From NCBI RefSeq assembly GCF_004348525.1, contig NZ_SMKG01000025.1, positions 1-45,499 of the forward strand: a stretch of 45,499 nt of DNA, in the 5' to 3' direction. This document shows, one piece after another, positions 33,290 to 42,472 of this stretch. The stretch comes from Micromonospora sp. 15K316 (GTDB taxonomy: Bacteria > Actinomycetota > Actinomycetes > Mycobacteriales > Micromonosporaceae). Below the pieces are notes generated by a model. The model did not search any database. It worked only from the letters and a program-made list of their open reading frames with translations, and had not been told where the DNA came from. Position 1 is the stretch's first letter; each line of letters opens with the position of its first letter. The translations under genes and the position numbers were made by a program.

Positions 33290-35152
33290 ATGCCACTGCA
33301 ACCGCACCACGACGGCTCCGCCCGCTACGTGCCCGAGCAGGCCCCCTCGCTCGGCGACACCGTCGACGTGTTCGTCCGGGTGCCGGCCGGTACGGACGTA
33401 CGCCAGGTGCACGTGCGTACCACCGGCGACGGCGAACCCCGGTTCGTCGAGGCGGTGGTCGACCGGACCGACGGCGACGAGGTCTGGTGGCGGGCACCGG
33501 TCGAGGTCCGCAACCCGGTGAGCAACTACCGGTTCCTGCTCACCGGGGCCGCCGGCCACCGCTGGCTCAACGCCGCCGGAACGGTCGAGCACGACGTGCC
33601 GGATCACGGCGACTTCAAGCTCGTCAGTCACGCCCCGCCGCCGGCCTGGACCCGCGACGCGGTGATCTACCAGATCTTCCCGGACCGGTTCGCCCGCTCG
33701 GTCGCGGCGGACGGGCGGACCCTGCCGGACTGGGCGATCCCCTGCGACTGGGACACCCCGGTGATCGGGCGGGGGCCCGAGACGCCGCACCAGCTCTACG
33801 GCGGCGACCTGGACGGGATCACCGAGCACCTGGCCCACCTGGACCGGCTCGGGGTCAACACGGTCTACCTGACCCCGATCTTCCCGGCCCGCTCCAACCA
33901 CCGCTACGACGCCGCGGACTTCGACCGGGTGGATCCGCTGCTCGGTGGGGACGCCGCGTTGGCCCGGCTCGCCGACGCGGTGCACGCCCGAGGCTGGCGC
34001 CTGCTCGGCGACGTCACGAGCAACCACACCGGGGACGCGCACCGCTGGTTCACGGCGGCCGTCGCCGACGTCCACGCGCCGGAACGGGGGCTGTACTACT
34101 TCGCCGAGCGGACCGGCCGCGACGATTCCCGCTCGGCGCGTCTGACGCCGCGCGGCGAGCTGGAGCCGTCGTACGACTCGTGGAACGGGGTCCCGTCGCT
34201 GCCGAAGCTGAACTGGGGCAGCGCCGAGCTGCGCCGCCGCTTCGCCACCGCGCCGGACTCGGTGCTGCGGCGCTGGCTGCGCGAGCCGTACGGGCTGGAC
34301 GGCTGGCGGGTCGACGTGGCGAACATGACCGGTCGGCGGGGCGCGGACGAGTACACCCACGAGGTGGCGGAGCTGCTGCGCACCGTCGTGACGCAGACCC
34401 GCCCGGACGCCGTGCTGATGGCCGAGCACGGCCACGACCACACCGGCGACCTGGACCGGAACGGCTGGCACGGCACCATGAACTACGTCGGTTTCACCGA
34501 CCCCGTCTGGTCCTGGCTGCGCCACGGCGAGCAGCCGGTGCCGAACTTCCTCGGCACGCCGGGCGGGGTCCGGCGCCGGGACGCCGGGGCGGTGCTCGAG
34601 ACCATGAACAGCTACCGCAGCCTGGTCTCCTGGCGCTCGTACACCCACTCGTGGCAGCTGCTCGGCTCGCACGACTCGGCCCGGATCCGCACGGTGGTGG
34701 GCGACGCGGCGCGGCACGAGGTGGCCGCCGGGCTCCTCGCCACCATGCCCGGCACCCCGATGATCTTCGCGGGGGACGAGCTGGGCCTGACCGGCGGAAC
34801 CGGCGAGGGGTCGCGTACGCCGATGCCGTGGCACCGGCCGGAGTGCTGGGACGGGGGCACGTTCGCCGCGTACCGGGCGCTGCTCAGGCTGCGACGCGAC
34901 GAGCCGGCGCTGCGGCACGGCGGTCTGCGCTGGGTGCACCACGACCCGGACACGCTGGTCTTCCTGCGCGAGTCGCCGGACGGCACCGTGCTGGTGCTGG
35001 CCCGGCGGGCCGCCGGGGGGCCGGTCCGGCTCGGCGGCCTCCCCGCCGGGGAGAACCTGTACGGCGGGGCGCCGGGGCTCCGGCCGGACCGCGGCCGGGC
35101 GGTCACGCTGCCGGGCGACGGCCCGACCTTCCAGGTGTGGCGCCTCCGGTGA
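33290..35152 (+). CDS. Neopullulanase / cyclomaltodextrinase-type GH13 enzyme with N-terminal domain
   Basis: A 620-residue cytosolic amylase. An N-terminal beta domain (about residues 1-115) with DVFVRVPAGTDVRQVHVRTT resembles CBM34 of maltogenic amylases. The barrel starts RDAVIYQIFPDRFARS. Conserved regions are DVTSNHTGDAH, the nucleophile Asp in GLDGWRVDVANMTG, the acid Glu in VLMAEHGHDHTG and the third Asp in LLGSHDSARI. The C-terminal beta domain ends PTFQVWRLR. No signal peptide is seen, so it acts on imported oligosaccharides. It lies 7 nt after malG and is the last gene of malEFG. Bond preference (alpha-1,4 or alpha-1,6, linear or cyclic) is not settled by motifs. Confidence 0.9.
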   Translation: MPLQPHHDGSARYVPEQAPSLGDTVDVFVRVPAGTDVRQVHVRTTGDGEPRFVEAVVDRTDGDEVWWRAPVEVRNPVSNYRFLLTGAAGHRWLNAAGTVEHDVPDHGDFKLVSHAPPPAWTRDAVIYQIFPDRFARSVAADGRTLPDWAIPCDWDTPVIGRGPETPHQLYGGDLDGITEHLAHLDRLGVNTVYLTPIFPARSNHRYDAADFDRVDPLLGGDAALARLADAVHARGWRLLGDVTSNHTGDAHRWFTAAVADVHAPERGLYYFAERTGRDDSRSARLTPRGELEPSYDSWNGVPSLPKLNWGSAELRRRFATAPDSVLRRWLREPYGLDGWRVDVANMTGRRGADEYTHEVAELLRTVVTQTRPDAVLMAEHGHDHTGDLDRNGWHGTMNYVGFTDPVWSWLRHGEQPVPNFLGTPGGVRRRDAGAVLETMNSYRSLVSWRSYTHSWQLLGSHDSARIRTVVGDAARHEVAAGLLATMPGTPMIFAGDELGLTGGTGEGSRTPMPWHRPECWDGGTFAAYRALLRLRRDEPALRHGGLRWVHHDPDTLVFLRESPDGTVLVLARRAAGGPVRLGGLPAGENLYGGAPGLRPDRGRAVTLPGDGPTFQVWRLR

Positions 35153-35236
35153 CCCGGCCGCCGGCTCGTCGGGCGGCGGGCGCGCCACGCCGAGCCCCCC
35201 TACTACAAGGTGTCGTTGATGGGGGAGGATGTGCCC

Positions 35237-35578
35237 GTGGAAGCTTTGAGGCTGATCCTTCTCTACGTCCATCTGATCGGGTTCGCGTTGCTGCTGGGCG
35301 GTTCCCTGGCCCAGTACGTCAGCGGCCGGATCCGCATCAACGGGGCCATGCTCTGGGGGTCCGTGATCCAGTTGGTGACCGGCATCGGGCTTGCCGCGCC
35401 GCTGCGTGACGGTGACGAGCCGGCCCCGGCGAAGCTCGCGACCAAGGGCGTGATCGCGCTGCTGATCTTCATAATGGTCTTCTTCTCCCGGAAGCGGGAA
35501 ACGGTCAACCGCGGCCATTTCCTGGCAATTGTGGGGTTGACCCTGGTCAACGCCGCAGTGGCCGTCTTCTGGCGGTAA
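35237..35578 (+). CDS. Small membrane protein, function unknown
   Basis: A 113-residue protein with four short membrane segments (about residues 3-23, 32-54, 65-82 and 92-112) and a charged middle (PLRDGDEPAPAKLATKG). The motif LLYVHLIGFALLLGGSLAQY starts the protein, as in several actinobacterial integral-membrane proteins of unknown role. GTG 35237 is chosen because GGGGGAGG lies 8 nt upstream; GTG 35210 and ATG 35219 are in-frame alternatives. The codon use is less GC-biased near the end, with AATTGTGG and ATAATG runs. No partner can be inferred. Confidence 0.75.
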   Translation: MEALRLILLYVHLIGFALLLGGSLAQYVSGRIRINGAMLWGSVIQLVTGIGLAAPLRDGDEPAPAKLATKGVIALLIFIMVFFSRKRETVNRGHFLAIVGLTLVNAAVAVFWR

Positions 35579-35834
35579 CGTCGGCCCTGTAAGGCGCGCA
35601 AAAATCGGACTTTCACGACGCCGGGGCGCACCTTTACCTGCACGAAGAGTGATTTCCCCCACGGGACGGTTACGTAGGGGTAACAGGCGCTCAACAGTCG
35701 TGCACGATTGGCGGCCGGTGGGTGGGCGCGGGCGTACGCTCCCGTCCGTAACGTGGGACACCGGCGGCAACAGCGCAGGCCGGTTCAAGGGCAGCCACCG
35801 CACAAGGCGCGGTGTGCGATGGGAAGGAGACGTC

Positions 35835-36920
35835 TTGCGCTCGGTGCGTGGGATGCGGATCGCCTCGATCGTGGCGGCGGGTGGGCTCGTACTGAGCGCC
35901 GCCGCGTGTGGTGAGGCGCCGGACGAGAACAACGGCGCCGGTGACGGCGGCAAGAAGTTCAGCGCCTGCATGGTGACCGACGTCGGTGGCATCGACGACA
36001 AGTCGTTCAACGCCTCTGCCTGGCAGGGTCTGAAGGACGCGCAGGCCGCCAACAGCAACATCGACCCCAAGTTTGTGGCGTCCAAGGCCGAGGCCGACTA
36101 CGAGCCGAACCTGACGCAGTTCGTGAACCAGAAGTGCGACTTCATCCTGGCCGTCGGTGGCCTGATGGGCGACGCCACGAAGAAGATCGCGCAGGCGAAC
36201 CCGAACCAGCAGTTCGGCATCGTCGACGCCGACCCGGGCGTGGCCAACGTCTACCCGATGCAGTTCGACACCGCCCAGGCCGCCTTCCAGGCCGGTTACC
36301 TGGCCGCCGGGATGACCAAGACCGGCAAGGTGGGCACCTACGGTGCGCTGCCGATCCCGCCGGTGACCATCTTCATGGACGGCTTCGTCGACGGCGTGGC
36401 GTACTACAACCAGGCCAAGGGCAAGAACGTCCAGGCGCTCGGTTGGAACAAGGAGACCCAGAAGGGCTCCTTCACCAACGACTTCGCCAAGCAGGACGAG
36501 GGCAAGAAGGTCTCGGACACGCTGGTCGCCCAGGGTGCCGACATCATCATGCCGGTCGCCGGCGGCTCCGGCCTCGGCACCACCGCGGCGGCGAAGGCCT
36601 CGAACGGCCAGTACAGCGTCATCTGGGTCGACGTCGACGGCTGCGAGAGCACCCCGGACTGCTCGGCGATCATGACCACCGTGGTCAAGAACATCCCGGA
36701 GGCCGTCAAGGAGGCCGTGCTGAAGGCCGCCGGTGGCGAGAAGCTCCAGGCCAAGCCGGGCTTCGTCGGCGACCTGGCCAACACCGGTGTCTCGATCGCC
36801 CCGTTCCACGACTTCGACAGCAAGGTCCCGGCCGAGCTGAAGGCCGAGGTCGAGAAGATCAAGGCGGACATCGCCGCCGGCACCATCACCGTCACCTCGA
36901 AGGCTCAGCCGACCAAGTGA
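35835..36920 (+). CDS. BMP-family nucleoside-binding lipoprotein
   Basis: A 361-residue BMP/Med-family substrate-binding lipoprotein. The signal peptide MRIASIVAAGGLVLSAAAC ends in the lipobox Cys. The mature region has CMVTDVGGIDDKSFNASAWQ, the typical BMP opening, and VNQKCDFILAVGGLMGDATK, GKVGTYGALPIPPVTIFMDG and a C-terminal DIAAGTITVTSK. Relatives (PnrA, BmpA/NupN type) bind purine or pyrimidine nucleosides. The TTG at 35835 sits 4 nt after GGAAGGAGA, making it the likely start; ATG 35853 is possible. The downstream ATPase, two permeases and nucleoside enzymes support a nucleoside-uptake role. Confidence 0.92.
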   Translation: MRSVRGMRIASIVAAGGLVLSAAACGEAPDENNGAGDGGKKFSACMVTDVGGIDDKSFNASAWQGLKDAQAANSNIDPKFVASKAEADYEPNLTQFVNQKCDFILAVGGLMGDATKKIAQANPNQQFGIVDADPGVANVYPMQFDTAQAAFQAGYLAAGMTKTGKVGTYGALPIPPVTIFMDGFVDGVAYYNQAKGKNVQALGWNKETQKGSFTNDFAKQDEGKKVSDTLVAQGADIIMPVAGGSGLGTTAAAKASNGQYSVIWVDVDGCESTPDCSAIMTTVVKNIPEAVKEAVLKAAGGEKLQAKPGFVGDLANTGVSIAPFHDFDSKVPAELKAEVEKIKADIAAGTITVTSKAQPTK

Positions 36921-36932
36921 CGACCAGCCGCT

Positions 36933-36956
36933 CCCCCCGGTGAGAACATCGGGGGG
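36933..36956 (+). terminator. Hairpin between the binding protein and the ATPase
   Basis: CCCCCCGGTG pairs with CATCGGGGGG with one G-T pair around an AGAA loop, a 10-bp stem starting 12 nt after the stop codon. No T-run follows. It probably reduces readthrough into the transporter genes or protects upstream mRNA, so the binding protein would be made in excess. A -10-like TAGGCT at 37088-37093 may add a weak second promoter. Confidence 0.6.
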
Positions 36957-37124
36957 CCGGCAGGCAACACGGTACGACCGATCCGGCCGCTCCGGCTCCG
37001 CGGAACCTCCCGCCGGGCTGGGGCGGCCGATCGCGCACCACGGCGACCGGCCGCCCCGGCCAGGTCGTCCGGCAGCCGGCCGGCGGCTAGGCTGCACCAT
37101 CGCTCGCACTCCCGGGAGGTTGCG

Positions 37125-38695
<1,571 letters not shown>

Positions 38696-38699
<4 letters not shown>

Positions 38700-38746
38700 G
38701 CGAGCGCCAGCGAGTGAATCATCGGTACAGCGTGGTGGCGGCATGA
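38696..38746 (+). CDS. 16-codon mini-ORF bridging the ATPase and permease genes
   Basis: An ATG overlapping the ATPase stop (ATGA) opens a frame [16 protein letters not shown] whose TGA overlaps the ATG of the first permease (ATGA again). It therefore keeps ribosomes moving from one gene to the next. The DNA contains GAGCGAGCGCCAGCGAGTGA, a low-complexity repeat type that also appears on the other strand at 249-273. The peptide is probably not functional itself; the coupling is the likely point. Confidence 0.4.
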
Positions 38747-40113
38747 GCGAGCAGCAGTCGTCGCCGGACAAGGAGCCGGCGAGCAAGGCGCAGGCGGCGC
38801 AGGAGTCGCTCGGCAACACCGAGCGGGCCGAGGACGCGACCACACCGCAGGCCGGGCCCGCCACCGCGACGCCCGGGGGTACGCCGGAGCCGAAGCCCAG
38901 CCTCGGGCGGCTCTTCGTGGCGAACCTCTGGGCCGCCAACACGGTCACGGTGACGGTGCTGTCGCTGGTGCTGGCGATCGTGGTCGGCGCGATCCTCATG
39001 ATCATTTCTGATCCCGAGGTCCTCTCGACCTACTCGTACATCACCGCCCGCCCGTCGGACGCGCTGAACTCCAGCTGGACGCTGGTGAGCGAGGCGTACG
39101 CGAACCTCTTCAAGGGTTCGGTCTTCGACCCGGAGGCGTTCAGCGGGTGGCTGAACGGCACCAACGGCTGGCAGGCGGTCCTCGCCCCGATCTCCGAGAC
39201 GCTCACCTACACGGCGCCGCTGGTCTTCACCGGCCTCTCGGTGGCGCTCGCCTTCCGCGGTGGCCTGTTCAACATCGGCGGTCAGGGTCAGGCCACCCTC
39301 GGTGTGGTGCTCGCCGCGCTGGCCGGCTTCGCGCTGCCGCTCCCGCCCGGCCTGCACCTGCTCGTCGCGGTGCTCGCCGGTGCCCTCGGCGGCGCGATTT
39401 GGGGCTTCATCCCGGGCATTCTCAAGGCGCGCACCGGCGCCCACGAAGTGATCATCACGATCATGCTCAACTACATCGGCACCTACCTGCTCACCTGGCT
39501 GATCGTCCAGAACGGGGTGCAGGACCCGAACCGTACGGACGCGATCAGCAAGGCCGTGGACCCGTCGGCCCAGCTGCCCCGGCTGCTCGGCGACAACCTG
39601 CGGGTGCACGCCGGCATCCTGCTCGCGGTGCTGGCCACCTGGGCGGTGGCGTGGCTGCTCAACCGCTCCACGCTCGGCTTCGAGCTGCGGGCGGTCGGCG
39701 CCAACCCCGACGCGGCCCGTACCGCCGGCATCAGCGTCGCCCGAACCTTCGTCCTCATCATGGTCTTCGCCGGACTCCTCTCCGGCCTGGGCGGTGCGAA
39801 CATGGTTCTCGGCTCGACCGCCAGCGCGCTCACGCCGCTCGTGGTGGCGCAGATCGGCTTCGACGGCATCCTGGTGGCGCTGCTCGGCCGCCTGAAGCCG
39901 TGGGGGGTCGCGCTCGCCGCGCTGCTCTTCGGCGCGCTGCAGGCCGGCGGCAACCGGATGCAGTCCTACTCGGGGATCTCGCTGGAGCTGGTGACCGTGC
40001 TCCAGGCGCTGATCGTCATCTTCATCGCCGCGCCGGCCCTGGTGAAGGCGATCTTCCAGCTCCGGGCCGCACGCGCCGCCCGGTTGCAGACGAGCCTGGC
40101 GAAGGGCTGGTAA
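38743..40113 (+). CDS. Nucleoside ABC transporter permease 1
   Basis: A 456-residue permease of the branched-chain/ribose (BPD_transp_2) type. About 60 disordered, Glu/Ala/Pro-rich residues precede the first membrane helix (about 65-90). Further helices follow around residues 145-165, 170-245 and 285-305. Hallmarks are AFRGGLFNIGGQGQATLGVV and VIITIMLNYIGTYLLTWL, then RAVGANPDAARTAGISVART, the segment contacting the ATPase. ATG 38743 overlaps the mini-ORF stop. It forms a channel with the next permease. Confidence 0.93.
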   Translation: MSEQQSSPDKEPASKAQAAQESLGNTERAEDATTPQAGPATATPGGTPEPKPSLGRLFVANLWAANTVTVTVLSLVLAIVVGAILMIISDPEVLSTYSYITARPSDALNSSWTLVSEAYANLFKGSVFDPEAFSGWLNGTNGWQAVLAPISETLTYTAPLVFTGLSVALAFRGGLFNIGGQGQATLGVVLAALAGFALPLPPGLHLLVAVLAGALGGAIWGFIPGILKARTGAHEVIITIMLNYIGTYLLTWLIVQNGVQDPNRTDAISKAVDPSAQLPRLLGDNLRVHAGILLAVLATWAVAWLLNRSTLGFELRAVGANPDAARTAGISVARTFVLIMVFAGLLSGLGGANMVLGSTASALTPLVVAQIGFDGILVALLGRLKPWGVALAALLFGALQAGGNRMQSYSGISLELVTVLQALIVIFIAAPALVKAIFQLRAARAARLQTSLAKGW

Positions 40114-40116
40114 CTC

Positions 40117-41397
40117 ATGTCCACCATGGCTGTCCCCGACGTGGCGGTCGCCGCGGTCGACGAGGGCTTCTGGACCCGTAACCGCAAGGTCGGTCTGGTC
40201 CTGCTGCTCCTCGGCCTGCTCTCCGCGGTGCTCTTCGGCGCGCTCGCCACCGACCAGCAGGCCCGGTTCACCCTCAGCGAGGACGCCGCCGGAACCGCGC
40301 TGGAGATCAACGGCACCTTCGGCGCGATCCTCTTCGGCGTCATCGCGCTCGCCGCCGGCGCGGCGCTGCTCACCGTGGTGCCGAAGCGCTGGTTCCTGCT
40401 GGTGCTCGGCGTCGGGCTGGTCGCCTTCGTGCTGTCGTTCCTCTGCTGGCAGGTCTCCGCGGCCCCGGCCGGGCAGAACTTCATGCCGCTGGTCAACATC
40501 ATCCGGGGCACGTTCATCCTGGCCCTGCCGCTGATCTTCGGTGCGCTCGCCGGCGTGCTCTGCGAGCGGTCCGGCGTGGTCAACGTGGCCATCGAGGGGC
40601 AGCTGCTGATGGGCGCGTTCAGCGGCGCCCTCTTCGGCAGCATTTCCGGCAACGTCTGGGTCGGGCTGGTCGCCGCGGCCGTCGGCGGCGCGTTCATCTC
40701 CCTGCTGCTGGCCGTCTTCTCCATCCGCTACCTGGTCGACCAGACGGTCATGGGGATCGTGCTGAACCTGCTCGCGGTGGGCGTCACCGGCTTCCTCTAC
40801 GAGCGGCTGATGCAGACCAACGCCGAGCGCTACAACAGCGCGCCCCGGTTCAGCAACTGGGAGATCCCGCTGCTCAAGGACATCCCGGTGCTCGGCCCGG
40901 CGCTGTTCCGCAGCAACATCTTCCTCTACCTCGGGCTGCTGCTCGTCCTGGTGATCCACATCGGGCTCTTCCGTACCCGGTGGGGGCTGCGTACCCGCTC
41001 GGTCGGCGAGCACCCCACCGCCGCCGACACCCTCGGGGTGCGGGTGCTGCGGCTGCGGTACCGCAACGTGCTGCTCGCCGGTGTGGTCGCCGGCATCGGC
41101 GGCGCCTCCTACACGCTGGCGCTCTACTCCTTCACCAAGAACATGATCGGCGGCAAGGGCTTCATCGCCCTGGCCGCACTGATCTTCGGCCGGTGGAACC
41201 CGACCGGCGCCCTGCTCGCCGCGCTCTTCTTCGGCTTCGCCGACCAGCTCGCCACCTACCTGGGCGCGATCAACAGCGTGATCCCGAGCCAGTTCCTGGC
41301 CATGCTGCCGTACCTGGCGACGATCCTGGCCGTGGCCGGGCTGGTCGGCCGGGTGCGCGCACCCGCCGCGGACGGCAAGCCCTACGTCAAGGGCTGA
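40117..41397 (+). CDS. Nucleoside ABC transporter permease 2
   Basis: A 426-residue BPD_transp_2 permease with about ten hydrophobic segments. The conserved motif ERSGVVNVAIEGQLLMGAFS and the ATPase-contact region TRSVGEHPTAADTLGVRVLR are present, with GGKGFIALAALIFGRWNP in the C-terminal half. It starts 3 nt after permease 1 and ends 9 nt before a long hairpin, so it is the last gene of the transporter operon. The pair of unequal permeases and a double-domain ATPase match the NupOPQ and NupABC nucleoside systems. Confidence 0.93.
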   Translation: MSTMAVPDVAVAAVDEGFWTRNRKVGLVLLLLGLLSAVLFGALATDQQARFTLSEDAAGTALEINGTFGAILFGVIALAAGAALLTVVPKRWFLLVLGVGLVAFVLSFLCWQVSAAPAGQNFMPLVNIIRGTFILALPLIFGALAGVLCERSGVVNVAIEGQLLMGAFSGALFGSISGNVWVGLVAAAVGGAFISLLLAVFSIRYLVDQTVMGIVLNLLAVGVTGFLYERLMQTNAERYNSAPRFSNWEIPLLKDIPVLGPALFRSNIFLYLGLLLVLVIHIGLFRTRWGLRTRSVGEHPTAADTLGVRVLRLRYRNVLLAGVVAGIGGASYTLALYSFTKNMIGGKGFIALAALIFGRWNPTGALLAALFFGFADQLATYLGAINSVIPSQFLAMLPYLATILAVAGLVGRVRAPAADGKPYVKG

Positions 41398-41406
41398 GCC
41401 CCCGGC

Positions 41407-41468
41407 GTCGGTGCCACGGAGCCCGGGACGATCGGCTGATCGTCCCGGGTCTCCTTCGTGGTGCCGAC
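41407..41468 (+). terminator. Long hairpin terminator after the nucleoside transporter
   Basis: The inner stem CCCGGGACGATC/GATCGTCCCGGG (41422-41433 and 41438-41449) closes a GGCT loop. GAG pairs with CTC, and an outer stem GTCGGTGCCACG/CGTGGTGCCGAC (41407-41418 and 41457-41468) has two G-T pairs. In all about 27 pairs. It starts 9 nt after the permease stop. Confidence 0.8.
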
Positions 41469-41630
41469 CGGATGACCCCCCGGCGCCGACGTACCCGACC
41501 GGGACGTGGCGGCAGCCGCGGGGCACCTGGTCGAGGTGTCACCGCAGCAGCTGGCCGCGCTGCCCGGCTGAACCGGCAGGCCAGGGGTGGTCCTCGCCGC
41601 CTCCGACCAGCTGTTCGGCACAATGTAGGG

Positions 41631-42338
41631 GTGACGGAGATCGACTGGACGGGGCTGCGCGCCGCCGCCACCGAAGTGATGCGGCACGCGTACGCCCCGT
41701 ACTCGAAGTTCCCGGTCGGGGCGGCCGGCCTGGTCGACGACGGCCGGGTGGTGGTCGGCTGCAACGTGGAGAACGCCGCGTACGGTGTCGTGCTCTGCGC
41801 CGAGTGCGGCGTCGTCTCCTCGCTGCACGCCACCGGCGGCGGCCGGCTCGTCGCGCTCTCCTGCGTCGACGCGACCGGGGAACCGTTGATGCCGTGCGGC
41901 CGGTGCCGGCAGCTGCTCTGGGAGAACGGCGGCCCGGAGTGCCTGATCGAGACGAAGGGGCGACCGCTGCGGATGGCCGAGCTGCTGCCGCACGCGTTCG
42001 GCGTCGAGGACCTGGAATCGGTGGTCGGGGAGACGCCGCTGCCGGTGGTGCCGGAGCGGCTGGCCGCGTGGCGGGGGCGGGGCACGGTCTTCGTGCATCC
42101 GGATCTCTCCGCCGGCCAGCAGGTCTGGACGGCGTACTGGGAGCGGTCGGCGGGGGACGACGCGGGCGCCGAGACCGGTGTGCTGGAGGAGGGGCCGAGC
42201 TGGGACGACCCGGCCGAGGCGATCACCTGGGGGTTGGCCCGTACGCCCCGGGTGGTGGTGGTCGACGCGAGCGGCACCATCTTCTGGGCCGGCGAGGGCG
42301 AGCCGCCGATGGAGATCCCTACCCGCTGGGGTGGCTGA
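41631..42338 (+). CDS. cdd: Cytidine deaminase with a C-terminal extension of about 100 residues
   Basis: The first 130 residues are a tetrameric-type cytidine deaminase: YSKFPVGAAGLVDDGRVVVG, CNVENAAYG, the zinc and catalytic motif CAECGVVSSL and the second zinc motif PCGRCRQLLW. It converts cytidine and deoxycytidine to uridine forms. From about residue 135 an extra domain follows (GTVFVHPDLSAGQQVWTAYW, WDDPAEAITWGLARTPRVVV, then FWAGEGEPPMEIP). Ordinary enzymes of this type end near residue 130-140. The extension resembles a small stand-alone actinobacterial protein, so this looks like a fusion of two genes, though that is from memory only. GTG 41631 has CACAAT 6 nt upstream and may be leaderless. 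Confidence 0.88.
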   Translation: MTEIDWTGLRAAATEVMRHAYAPYSKFPVGAAGLVDDGRVVVGCNVENAAYGVVLCAECGVVSSLHATGGGRLVALSCVDATGEPLMPCGRCRQLLWENGGPECLIETKGRPLRMAELLPHAFGVEDLESVVGETPLPVVPERLAAWRGRGTVFVHPDLSAGQQVWTAYWERSAGDDAGAETGVLEEGPSWDDPAEAITWGLARTPRVVVVDASGTIFWAGEGEPPMEIPTRWGG

Positions 42339-42344
42339 GCTTGA

Positions 42345-42418
42345 GGGCCGGGGCCGACCGCGCCCGGCTCCGGGCGGTCAGGCTTGATCCCTCCGCCGGG
42401 CACTGTCGGCCCCGGCCC
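42345..42418 (+). repeat. Hairpin repeat with conserved 26-nt loop, copy 2
   Basis: GGGCCGGGGCCGAC (42345-42358) pairs with GTCGGCCCCGGCCC (42405-42418). After a 3x3 internal loop, GCCCGGC (42362-42368) pairs with GCCGGGC (42395-42401). The 26-nt loop at 42369-42394 is identical to the loop at 6027-6052, although the stem sequences differ. It lies 6 nt after the cdd stop, in the same orientation relative to transcription as copy 1. Confidence 0.75.
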
Positions 42419-42472
42419 GTCGTGGTCACCGGCCGCGGGTCGGTATCTGCAACGACTGGAAAGAGATCTTTG

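Noticed and set aside
35669..35684. Short inverted repeat GTTAC/GTAAC upstream of the BMP lipoprotein
   Set aside because: Arms are only five bases and no promoter element is clearly aligned with it.
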